Assembly (NCBI GenBank): GCA_047974845.1 | Contig: JBKECQ010000102.1 | Span: 1-53,541, forward strand | Length of the DNA stretch: 53,541 bases | From: Aminipila sp047974845 | Lineage (GTDB): Bacteria > Bacillota > Clostridia > Peptostreptococcales > Anaerovoracaceae | Direction of reading: 5' to 3' | In this document: positions 1-7,394 of the stretch, piece by piece | Numbering within the stretch: the stretch's first letter is position 1 | How the letters are laid out: every line of letters starts with the position of its first letter | The notes under the pieces: generated by a model | What the model saw: only the letters and a program-made list of their open reading frames with translations | Told to the model about the DNA's origin: nothing | Database searches by the model: none | Position numbers and translations under genes: made by a program

Positions 1-57
1 GAAAAGCTAGGCTGGATGAGTCCTGTGCAATACAGACTCAACCTCTTGGCTGCATAA
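1..57 (+). CDS. IS3-family transposase (OrfB), C-terminal end only
   Basis: The first 18 codons of the window, ending in TAA at 55-57, read EKLGWMSPVQYRLNLLAA. This matches the conserved end of IS3/IS150-type OrfB transposases, where a G-[LMW]-[ST]-P-V-[EQ]-[YF]-R motif closes the rve integrase domain. The rest of the gene lies off the left edge, so whether it is intact cannot be judged. A hairpin and an IS-end-like sequence follow directly. Confidence 0.8.
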   Translation, partial: EKLGWMSPVQYRLNLLAA

Positions 58-59
58 AG

Positions 60-90
60 ATTGCGTAGCAGTTAAAAACTACTACGCAAT
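60..90. repeat. Inverted repeat (hairpin) inside the IS end
   Basis: attgcgtag (60-68) pairs with ctacgcaat (82-90). After one mismatch, agtt (70-73) pairs with aact (77-80), leaving an AAA loop. There is no T-run after it, so it is not a classical intrinsic terminator. It may stop transcription out of the IS or block transcription entering it. Confidence 0.6.
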
Positions 91-192
91 AAAGTCTAAC
101 TTATTGGGGTCACATCATATATTTTTACATATGGTGGCTCTTTTGGTTATAAAAACGTTACTGTAAAACTAAATTATAAAGCGTTAATGCAT

Positions 193-1008
193 TTAAATAA
201 AATATTTATTTTCAGCACGCCTTTGCCCATACACTGCTTCAAGTTCTTCCTTATGATATATGTAACCGGGGTCATCAAAGAATTTAGCTTTTGAGGGACA
301 GAGTTTAACGCATCTACAGCATTTCATACATATTCCGGGGATTTTTGACACATCATTAAAATCTATTGAACCAAGGGGACAATTTTCTGCACAAAAACCA
401 CATTCTGTACATTTATTTAAATCTGTTTTTGGTTTAACTTTACGAATATCAATATGGTTACCATGCCTATCTCGGGGCATATAATAAGGGCCGATTTCTT
501 CATTTTCGCAGGTAGTTACAATGCTATAATCACCGTTAAGTATTTTAAAGGCTATTTTATCAGCAAAGAGTTTGGCTTCATTTAAATCCGTGGAGTCAGG
601 TCTATCCTGACCAAGTAAAGTCGAAAATGAATGTTCAGCGGCAAAACCACCTGCGGCTATAGTTTTAAATTGGCATTTTTGCATTATAGCTTTAAGTTCT
701 ACCAACGCATCATCATAGCTTCTGTTACCAAACATAACAATAGAAACTCCTAAGGCACCATTGCCCACCAAAGAATTAAGATATTCCAGTAATAGATTTG
801 GCACTCGTCCGGCTATTACGGGAGTACCCAAAATAACTATATCGTCAGGAGTAAATGTTTTTGCTGAAATTCGTGCCTGAGGCTTGGTGAAATTATAGCA
901 ATCATACTTAACTCCTAATTTTTCAGCAATATTTTTTGCAATAAAGGATACCATTTTTTCTGTGGTACCTGTACCTGAAAAATACATAGCTGTTACATTT
1001 CTATCCAA
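193..1008 (-). CDS. EFR1-type ferrodoxin: flavodoxin fused to a 2x[4Fe-4S] ferredoxin
   Basis: This is a cytoplasmic electron-transfer protein. The N-terminal half is a flavodoxin-like fold with an FMN phosphate-binding loop (FSGTGTTEKM). The C-terminal third carries two clostridial-type [4Fe-4S] motifs, CTECGFCAENCP and CMKCCRCVKLCP, near residues 200-240. This domain order is that of the EFR1 family found in anaerobes. The reading frame extends upstream to a GTG at 1020, but the near-consensus SD aaggtggtg (1023-1015) covers those GTG codons and lies 6 nt before TTG at 1008. TTG is therefore the likely start, giving 271 residues. The gene stands alone on the minus strand between the IS end and the recombinase. 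Its redox partner is not evident. Confidence 0.88.
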   Translation of the reverse strand: MDRNVTAMYFSGTGTTEKMVSFIAKNIAEKLGVKYDCYNFTKPQARISAKTFTPDDIVILGTPVIAGRVPNLLLEYLNSLVGNGALGVSIVMFGNRSYDDALVELKAIMQKCQFKTIAAGGFAAEHSFSTLLGQDRPDSTDLNEAKLFADKIAFKILNGDYSIVTTCENEEIGPYYMPRDRHGNHIDIRKVKPKTDLNKCTECGFCAENCPLGSIDFNDVSKIPGICMKCCRCVKLCPSKAKFFDDPGYIYHKEELEAVYGQRRAENKYFI

Positions 1009-1136
1009 AATAATCACCACCTTACTACATAAATATAATATAAACAGTTTTTTAATTCAACAAATCCTAATAAAAAACCGGATTTAATACAACATTATGT
1101 AGTCCATTCAATATGAGATGTCCTGACATAAATAAA

Positions 1137-1170
1137 CCCCTTGGTTAATATATTATATCAATCAAGGGGG
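1137..1170 (+). promoter_or_regulatory. Hairpin sequestering the SD of the small ORF before the recombinase
   Basis: ccccttggtt (1137-1146) pairs with aatcaagggg (1160-1169) over 10 bp with one G-U pair and a 13-nt AT-rich loop. The 3' arm contains the aaggggg SD of the ORF starting at 1178. It could act as a translational lock or as an operator palindrome. No known family is recognised. Confidence 0.45.
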
Positions 1171-1177
1171 TATGGTC

Positions 1178-1333
1178 ATGCAAAATTTCAAACAGCAGGA
1201 AAAAGATGAAATTATTGCCGTTAATGTATTTAAAAATTCAGAAGAAAAGCGCAAGAGCCTTTTTGTAGACAAAATGGTAAAAGCAATAGCAAGAAATGAA
1301 AAAAATCTTAAAATCATAAATTGTGATGGCTAA
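1178..1333 (+). CDS. Small hypothetical protein upstream of a serine recombinase
   Basis: This is a 51-residue, highly charged and Lys-rich ORF (MQNFKQQEKDEII..., ending NLKIINCDG) that stops 36 nt before the recombinase start. An ATG at 1172 is also in frame, but the SD aaggggg (1164-1170) is 1 nt from it and 7 nt from the ATG at 1178, so 1178 is preferred. No domain, signal peptide or membrane segment is visible. The position suggests a partner or regulator of the recombinase, such as a directionality or control factor, but that is inference only. Confidence 0.55.
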   Translation: MQNFKQQEKDEIIAVNVFKNSEEKRKSLFVDKMVKAIARNEKNLKIINCDG

Positions 1334-1369
1334 GTAATAAATTAGAGGACTAATTGCTGGAGGTACCAT

Positions 1370-2974
1370 ATGTTGGTAAAGGCTGTAGGTTATAGCAGAT
1401 TAAGTAAAGAAGACATAAATAAAAGCGGTTTTGCTGGTAATAGCGAAAGTATAAAAAATCAAAACTACATGATTTCAGATTATGCTGAAAAGGAAGGGTG
1501 GACTCTCCAGGAAATCTACAGTGATGATGATTTTAAAGGTTCCGATCGCAGTAGACCGGAGTTTAACCGTTTAATATCCGATATGTATGCACACAAATTT
1601 GATGTTATTATATGCAAAAGCCAGTCTAGGTTTGTGAGGGATATAGAATTAGTAGAAAAGTACATACACGGAGTGTTTTTAGAAGAAAATATTAGATTTG
1701 TAACCATAGAAGATCATATTGATACTGCAAATATGAACAGTTCTTCCAAGAAAATATCGCAGTTACATGGCTTAACTGATACTTGGTACTTGGAGGACTT
1801 ATCTAATAATATTAATGATGTTTTTGATATTAAGCGAAAAAAGGGTGAATACATAGGTTCATGGGCTCTATATGGATATTTAAAGAGTCCGGAAGATAAA
1901 AATAAGTTAATAATAGATCCGGTAGCCTCAAAAGTAGTAAAGGAAATATATATGCTTTATATAGAAGGAAACGGATTGTTGAGAATTGCAAACCTATTAA
2001 ATGAGAAAGGTATTCCCAATCCATTAAAATATAAAAAGGATTTGGGAATGAAAATAGGTGCTAAAAGCAGGATAACCTCTAAGTCTTATTTATGGAGGAA
2101 CGATACTATAGGTAGAATCTTGGACAATGAAATGTATATAGGAAATATGGTTCAGGGAAAGATGAAGAAGATTAGTTATAAGAGTAAAAAGCTAATCAGA
2201 TTACCTGAAGAAGAATGGATAATAGTAAAAGGCACACATCCTGCAATAATAGATATTGAAACATGGAATACGGTCAGGCGAATAAGAAAAAATAAGGTAA
2301 AGCCTCGAAGAGATGGAATAATAAACATATTTAACGGCAAGATAAGGTGTCTTGAATGTAGTGAATTGATGTATGCTATTACTTATCCCAAACAAAAGGA
2401 TGGTGTAAAATCTAAGACTGAGTTTAACACTACATTTCGTTGCTCTAAAAAAATAATTAATAAGAATGCCTGCAAAGCAACTGGCATTTCAATGTGTAAG
2501 ATAGAAGAACAGGTCATTAAACAATTAAAGAAACTATCTCAGTTATATTTTGATGAAAATGAGATAGAAAAGAAACTTGTAATAGTAGACAGCAGGCAAG
2601 AAGCTCTTGAAAGACTAAATCAAGAAAGTGTGAGGATTGAGCAGACCATAAAGGAAAACAATCAGGCTGTAACTACTTTATATTTGGATAAGATAAAGGG
2701 GCTTATTTCAGAAAAACAATTTGTCCAGATTAATGACCAACTTATAATGGATATAAAAACCGCTGAAAATAGATTTGCAAAAATCGAGGAGGAAAGACAA
2801 CTCTTATTGAAAAACAAAACTAAAAAGGAAAATATACATGAAATAATATTAAAGTATAAGAATATTGAAAAGCTTAATCGAAATATTGTATTAGAACTGA
2901 TTGATTCTATATATGTAGGCAGTGAAAATGATGAGAGTAAGAAAAGAACCGTAAAAATACTTTGGAATTTTTAA
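1370..2974 (+). CDS. Large serine recombinase (site-specific integrase/resolvase family)
   Basis: The 534 residues follow the large serine recombinase layout. A resolvase catalytic domain (about 1-155) begins VGYSRLSKED with the nucleophile Ser at about residue 9 and includes a conserved SRFVRD-type stretch. A Recombinase domain (about 160-300) follows. Next is a Cys zinc ribbon (about 325-370, with Cys pairs in RCLEC and RCSKK...NAC). A Glu/Lys-rich coiled coil (about 400-490) leads to the C-terminus. Such enzymes integrate and excise phages and mobile elements. The SD tggaggt precedes ATG 1370. No structural, conjugation or resistance cargo is present on either side, so this is either a minimal element, a remnant, or a recombinase acting on a local switch. 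A bidirectional terminator follows immediately. Confidence 0.93.
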   Translation: MLVKAVGYSRLSKEDINKSGFAGNSESIKNQNYMISDYAEKEGWTLQEIYSDDDFKGSDRSRPEFNRLISDMYAHKFDVIICKSQSRFVRDIELVEKYIHGVFLEENIRFVTIEDHIDTANMNSSSKKISQLHGLTDTWYLEDLSNNINDVFDIKRKKGEYIGSWALYGYLKSPEDKNKLIIDPVASKVVKEIYMLYIEGNGLLRIANLLNEKGIPNPLKYKKDLGMKIGAKSRITSKSYLWRNDTIGRILDNEMYIGNMVQGKMKKISYKSKKLIRLPEEEWIIVKGTHPAIIDIETWNTVRRIRKNKVKPRRDGIINIFNGKIRCLECSELMYAITYPKQKDGVKSKTEFNTTFRCSKKIINKNACKATGISMCKIEEQVIKQLKKLSQLYFDENEIEKKLVIVDSRQEALERLNQESVRIEQTIKENNQAVTTLYLDKIKGLISEKQFVQINDQLIMDIKTAENRFAKIEEERQLLLKNKTKKENIHEIILKYKNIEKLNRNIVLELIDSIYVGSENDESKKRTVKILWNF

Positions 2975-2994
2975 TATAAATTAAATATATACAT

Positions 2995-3036
2995 AAAAAG
3001 GTATTATGTAGCTAAAAGCCATAATACCTTTTTTTT
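2995..3036. terminator. Bidirectional intrinsic terminator between convergent genes
   Basis: A perfect 14-bp stem pairs 2995-3008 (aaaaaggtattatg) with 3020-3033, around an 11-nt loop. A run of eight T ends at 3036 on the plus strand, and A5 becomes U5 on the minus strand. It serves the recombinase (+) and the Cys-rich gene (-). The stop codon of the latter lies inside the stem. Confidence 0.85.
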
Positions 3037-3837
3037 ACCCTGCGTTAAAACTCTTAAAATAATTGGCTTTTCACAAGTTATACAGATAGCAATGATAAGG
3101 TTTGCGCAAACTTCTCCGTTTGGTCCAATAGTTAAATCTCTACCATAATTGTTGGTTGCCAGTCTTGTTTCACACGCAGTATTACAAAACTCGGTAAATC
3201 TAGGAAGAAATGCTGTATCAATAGTTGATGGCATACAGATCTCAAAGAAGTTTGTAAGTACTAATGGCTGTGAGCTTGTAGCAATGTTTACATCGGCACA
3301 AACTGTGAACACCACTTCATTGTTGCATTTATCGCTAAGCAATAAATCGATAGCTACTTGAACATTTCCTGATACTTCTATGCATTGTGTTCCAAAAATT
3401 GGTGTTCCCATACATTTGTCATCACATTCTGTTGTATCTGCATATAAGATTTTTTCTGAGAAAGTTCCGTCAGGTCCTACAACCTGAATAGGTTCACCCT
3501 GACAATTTTTTAAGAAAGTAGCACCAGAAATAGTAGTATTTAAGTTGAGTTTTAAATTTTTAGCATCGTCTATGTTACCTGGATTAAAGAACCTCTTACA
3601 ACGTATGTCTAAAACTCTTTTTACTCTATGACCTCTTGGAATATTTGGTTTAAACTGCTGATTTTGAACTGTTTTCATTCCTTGAAGATTAAACAATACT
3701 GCGTCATATACCTTCTGAACATATAATGGTTCAGTGACTAAATCTTCAATATTTCCGCTGAACTCGCAGAGAGTGTTGGCATTACAGCAATTCTGATAGA
3801 GGTCCGGCGATACTCCTCGGTTGCCGAAACAACTCAT
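3004..3837 (-). CDS. Cys-rich conserved hypothetical protein, possibly spore-coat related
   Basis: The 277-residue protein has about 20 cysteines (for example NCCNANTLC, ECDDKC, CITC), no signal peptide and no membrane segment. It has a repetitive beta-rich look in the middle (VQVAID, VVFTVCADV). Cys-rich soluble proteins of this kind in clostridia are often spore coat or exosporium components, but I do not recognise the family with certainty. The start ATG 3837 is set by the SD aggaggg 5-8 nt upstream. A further in-frame ATG at 3861 lies before this SD. The last residues (about GKKKVLWLLAT) are encoded by the terminator hairpin and A-run, so the native C-terminus may originally have been different. 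Confidence 0.55.
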   Translation of the reverse strand: MSCFGNRGVSPDLYQNCCNANTLCEFSGNIEDLVTEPLYVQKVYDAVLFNLQGMKTVQNQQFKPNIPRGHRVKRVLDIRCKRFFNPGNIDDAKNLKLNLNTTISGATFLKNCQGEPIQVVGPDGTFSEKILYADTTECDDKCMGTPIFGTQCIEVSGNVQVAIDLLLSDKCNNEVVFTVCADVNIATSSQPLVLTNFFEICMPSTIDTAFLPRFTEFCNTACETRLATNNYGRDLTIGPNGEVCANLIIAICITCEKPIILRVLTQGKKKVLWLLAT

Positions 3838-3914
3838 ATATTTCCCTCCTTCATGTGGCATGATAGTCTTTATGGGTTAGTATATGAATAGTTTAAATAG
3901 TGTGTTACTGAAAT

Positions 3915-3943
3915 TTGCATTTTTAAATGTTTTCATATATAAT
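3915..3943 (+). promoter_or_regulatory. Sigma-A-type promoter for the gene at 3972
   Basis: TTGCAT (3915-3920), a 17-nt spacer and a perfect TATAAT (3938-3943) lie 28 nt before ATG 3972. Confidence 0.65.
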
Positions 3944-3971
3944 ATGAGATTATGTATTAGGGGAGAAAATA

Positions 3972-4523
3972 ATGGCGGTTGGTATTAGAAAGACAACATT
4001 TGATGAATTTTTTGACAATAGAAATGCTTTAATTTACAAGTTTCAAAAGGGAGATTTGACAAAAAAAGAATTTATACAGGAACACTATTTTTTTATTACT
4101 AGATTAAATTTAAAGCCATTTCAAAGGATTGACTCCTTTGAAAAAGGTATATATAACTACCAATATTATAATGCAGTGGCAAAATATAATACACTGCGAG
4201 TCAGAGATAAAAAGCTTATAGAAAAACATCCGGAAATCGTTTTAGAAATAGAAAACAAAATAAAATATAATTATCGAAAAAAAGATGAATCCGTAATAAA
4301 ATTGTTAAGATTTTTAGATTTTGAAAATATTGAGGCGTATTATGTAAAATCAAAGTCAGAATATCTGAATAATAAATTGATAGAAATAGTACTTTTAGAT
4401 TACAGTGACACAATCCTTCACACAATAAATCCAAATATTGTGGACGAGTTAAAGAATGAGTGCGTTTTTGAGGATGTACGAAAAAAATCAAGGATTGATA
4501 ATTATGTAAATAAAAAATATTAG
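3972..4523 (+). CDS. Conserved hypothetical protein, DUF6648-like
   Basis: The 183-residue cytoplasmic protein is rich in Lys, Asn and aromatic residues. The N-terminus (TTFDEFFDNRNALIYKFQKG, then KKEFIQEHYFFITRLN) resembles the clostridial DUF6648 family as I remember it. It has no signal peptide, transmembrane segment or catalytic motif. The SD gggga precedes ATG 3972, and a good sigma-A promoter lies just upstream, so it is probably monocistronic. No function is known to me. Confidence 0.65.
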   Translation: MAVGIRKTTFDEFFDNRNALIYKFQKGDLTKKEFIQEHYFFITRLNLKPFQRIDSFEKGIYNYQYYNAVAKYNTLRVRDKKLIEKHPEIVLEIENKIKYNYRKKDESVIKLLRFLDFENIEAYYVKSKSEYLNNKLIEIVLLDYSDTILHTINPNIVDELKNECVFEDVRKKSRIDNYVNKKY

Positions 4524-4670
4524 GAAACTGAATGTCAAAAAAGGACTAATATTAAAAAAATAAGTTGTTATATAAATATAAAAAAATATAATTTATATAG
4601 AAATATTTATGAACATTGAGAAATAATTTAAATTTTAAATAAATAATATTATTAGATAACTGAGAAATGT

Positions 4671-6086
4671 ATGCTGTTTTCATCATTAATTTTTTTAAGC
4701 TGCTTTCTACCTATGGTGTTATTAATTTATTACACTGTTTGTAGGTTTAGTAGAAAGCTTCAAAATATATTCTTATTTATAGTAAGTATTGGATTTTATG
4801 CTTGGGGAGAACCTAAATTTGTCTTTATACTTTTGGCATCTGTTGTGGCAAACTGGGGGTTTGGACTAATAGTTGAAAAATTTAGGAAAGACAAGCCAAA
4901 AGCTAAATTAACTATTGCAATAATGCTTATATTTAATATAAGTATTATTTTTGTGTTCAAATATCTTATGTTTACTCTTAAAAATATTCAATTCTTGACG
5001 GGCCTAAGATTTGAAATACCGGATATTTTATTACCTATTGGTATATCATTTTTTACATTTCAGGCCATTTCATATGTAATAGATGTTTATAGAGAAAAGG
5101 GACATGCTCAAAAGAACCCTTTAAACGTTGGGCTATATATAGCTTTTTTCCCGCAATTAGTTGCAGGACCCATTGTTAGGTATGAAACGGTTGCAGAGCA
5201 GATACAAAACAGAAAAGAAAGTTTTGAGGATGTTTCAGCAGGTGTATGCAGATTCCTTGTGGGCTTTTCAAAAAAAGTTATTCTGGCCAATAACTTAGCT
5301 TTAGTTGCAGACAAAGCTTTTAAATTGCTTGGAACGGATGATTTATCTTCAGGTATGGCGTGGCTTGGAGCAATATGCTATACACTACAGATTTATTATG
5401 ATTTTTCCGGTTATTCAGATATGGCTATAGGCCTTGGAAAAATGTTTGGATTTCAGTTTGATGAGAACTTTAATTATCCGTATATCTCTAAGTCGGTAAC
5501 AGAGTTTTGGAGAAGATGGCACATTTCCTTAGGTACATGGTTTAGGGACTATGTGTATATTCCATTGGGAGGAAGCAGGGTTGACACTCAGGCAAGACTG
5601 TACTTCAACTTATTTGTGGTATGGTTTTTAACAGGATTATGGCATGGTGCAAACTGGACATTTATATGTTGGGGACTATTGTATTTTGTATCATTATCAA
5701 TAGAAAAAACTACGGGAATAGATAAAAGAGAAGATTATAAGCTGGTTAGACATTTATATACTATGCTGCTTGTAATATTTGGTTGGGTTCTTTTCAGAGC
5801 TGACAATATTACTGATGCGCTTATATATTTAAAAACAATGTTTATTCCCGGTGATGCAGGGTTTATTGATGCAGAAGCAATTGTTTGTGCAAAAGAATAT
5901 ATTGTATTCTTGTTTTTCGGGGTATTATTTTCAAGACCTTTTGCTAAAAAACTGGCAAAAACTAAATTTGCTAAAACAAAGGTTGCGGCCTTTTTGTATG
6001 TTACTGGATTACTGACACTTTTCTTAATATGTATATCATATCTAGTAAAGGGTGCATATAATCCATTTATTTACTTTAATTTTTAA
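4671..6086 (+). CDS. MBOAT-family O-acyltransferase, AlgI-like
   Basis: This 471-residue polytopic membrane protein transfers acyl (usually acetyl) groups across the membrane to an envelope or secreted polysaccharide. Signature stretches are GISFFTFQAISYVIDVYR, FFPQLVAGPI, YYDFSGYSDMAIGLGKMFGF, RRWHISLGTWFRDYVYIPLG and WHGANW. The last holds the invariant MBOAT histidine. The protein ends in YNPFIYFNF, an FxYxxF hexapeptide at the extreme C-terminus, like the functional tail of DltX. The next gene (12 nt later) encodes the expected AlgX/DHHW-type partner. The polymer modified is unknown. Start ATG 4671 has no strong SD. The upstream gap is very AT-rich and holds no other recognisable gene. 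Confidence 0.93.
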   Translation: MLFSSLIFLSCFLPMVLLIYYTVCRFSRKLQNIFLFIVSIGFYAWGEPKFVFILLASVVANWGFGLIVEKFRKDKPKAKLTIAIMLIFNISIIFVFKYLMFTLKNIQFLTGLRFEIPDILLPIGISFFTFQAISYVIDVYREKGHAQKNPLNVGLYIAFFPQLVAGPIVRYETVAEQIQNRKESFEDVSAGVCRFLVGFSKKVILANNLALVADKAFKLLGTDDLSSGMAWLGAICYTLQIYYDFSGYSDMAIGLGKMFGFQFDENFNYPYISKSVTEFWRRWHISLGTWFRDYVYIPLGGSRVDTQARLYFNLFVVWFLTGLWHGANWTFICWGLLYFVSLSIEKTTGIDKREDYKLVRHLYTMLLVIFGWVLFRADNITDALIYLKTMFIPGDAGFIDAEAIVCAKEYIVFLFFGVLFSRPFAKKLAKTKFAKTKVAAFLYVTGLLTLFLICISYLVKGAYNPFIYFNF

Positions 6087-6098
6087 GGAGGGAAAGCT

Positions 6099-7307
6099 GT
6101 GAAAATAAAAAAACATCATGTGACAGCAATTCTTTTCTTTGTCATAATATTTGGTATGTTAATAGGATTGCTAACTTACAAGGATAATGATCCCATAAAT
6201 GATTTCCTAACAGAATATAGAACAGAAGTCTTACCGGGTACTCCTATTCTTGAAAGGTTGTCAGAGGCAATAGATATAGCCGAAGATATAGTTTATGACC
6301 AGACATATTTAAAGGATAGTTTTAATGAGCTATACGGACTTGTTCAAAGGGTTGTAGGAAAGAAGGTCATGTCAGACCCTAACTATGGGGAAATCTATAA
6401 AACGAAATATGACCAAATAATTTTTAAAGTACCGAAAAAGAATTTTAGAGTAATGAGATCTCTGGATGCCGTTGAAGAATTGAAGTATAAATTGGACGAG
6501 GCGGGCATACCTTTTTTATATGTACAGGCACCATTCAAACTTGATGACACGGAACAACAATTACCTAAAAATAAAAAGGATTATGCAGATTATAATGTTA
6601 ATTTGTTTTTAAAGGGCTTGGAAGAAAGAGGTATTGACTACTTAGACTTAAGACCTCTCCTTAGAGACGGAGAAAAAACTCAAAATGAGCTGTTCTTTGA
6701 TACAGATCATCATTGGAGGATAGAGACCGCTTTTGAGGCTACAGGCCATATAATGGATAAACTAAACAAGGACTATGGTTTTAAAATTGATAGCAAATAT
6801 AAAGATTTAAAGAACTATAACGTAGAAACCTTAAAGGATTGCTATTTAGGCTCCATGGGTAGGAGAACAGGCAGATTGTATTCGGGGCTGGATGACTTTA
6901 CCCTGATTACGCCTAAATTTGATACAAGTTATACTCTATACGAGCATGACTATGGTGGAGAGAAGGTATATGAAGGCAGCTTTTATGATGCGGTCTTAGA
7001 CAAGAAATATCTAGCCCCCCAAGATGCGCCGGTAGAGTTAAATAGGTATGCTATTTATCATGGAGACAATGAGGAGTTAATTTTTAACAATAACCTGGTA
7101 GATAGTGGAAAAGTTATGATGATAAAGGACTCCTTTGGTATTCCAGTATACTCATTTCTTTCATTGGGGGTAAATCAGGTTAGAGCTTTGGATTTGAGGC
7201 TTTTTGACGACTCGGTTGCAGGGTATGCGAGGGAGAAAAGGCCGGATGTTGTAATCCTTATGTATAATGGCGATACCTTTAATAAAGAGATGTTTGATTT
7301 TACGTAA
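6099..7307 (+). CDS. AlgX/DHHW-family SGNH-like O-acetylation protein
   Basis: The 402-residue protein has an N-terminal membrane anchor (about residues 9-26) and an extracytoplasmic SGNH-hydrolase-like domain. The hallmark DHHW motif lies in FFDTDHHWRIET, supplying the Asp/His pair. A downstream IKDSFGIPVYSF block supplies the candidate nucleophile Ser. Family members act with an MBOAT partner to place acetyl groups on polysaccharide outside the cell. The start is GTG 6099, preceded by the strong SD aaggaggg at a suitable distance. It lies 12 nt after the MBOAT gene and almost certainly shares its transcript. The acceptor polymer cannot be told from the sequence. Confidence 0.88.
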   Translation: MKIKKHHVTAILFFVIIFGMLIGLLTYKDNDPINDFLTEYRTEVLPGTPILERLSEAIDIAEDIVYDQTYLKDSFNELYGLVQRVVGKKVMSDPNYGEIYKTKYDQIIFKVPKKNFRVMRSLDAVEELKYKLDEAGIPFLYVQAPFKLDDTEQQLPKNKKDYADYNVNLFLKGLEERGIDYLDLRPLLRDGEKTQNELFFDTDHHWRIETAFEATGHIMDKLNKDYGFKIDSKYKDLKNYNVETLKDCYLGSMGRRTGRLYSGLDDFTLITPKFDTSYTLYEHDYGGEKVYEGSFYDAVLDKKYLAPQDAPVELNRYAIYHGDNEELIFNNNLVDSGKVMMIKDSFGIPVYSFLSLGVNQVRALDLRLFDDSVAGYAREKRPDVVILMYNGDTFNKEMFDFT

Positions 7308-7394
7308 TGTAACCGTAACTTGGAAGTTTGATTAGAGCGTGATAAAATATAAATTAGGTTTTTATGACAAATAATAATGCATAAGGGGGAAAAA

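Larger units (their letters stand above)
1..117 (+). mobile_element. Right end of an IS3-family (IS150-like) insertion sequence
   Basis: After the transposase stop there is a long hairpin (60-90), then gtctaacttattggggtca starting at 94. This resembles the right terminal inverted repeats of IS150-group elements, which typically contain a TTTTTGGGGTCA-like core. The left end, its matching repeat and any target duplication are outside the window. The outer boundary at about 113-117 is an estimate. Confidence 0.65.

Noticed and set aside
1172..1174. Upstream in-frame ATG of the small ORF before the recombinase
   Set aside because: It is 1 nt from the SD; ATG 1178 has proper spacing.
3838..3900. 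Mother-cell (sigma E/K-type) promoter for the Cys-rich gene
   Set aside because: A CATATACT-like box is present on the minus strand, but no convincing -35 partner at the right distance could be picked.
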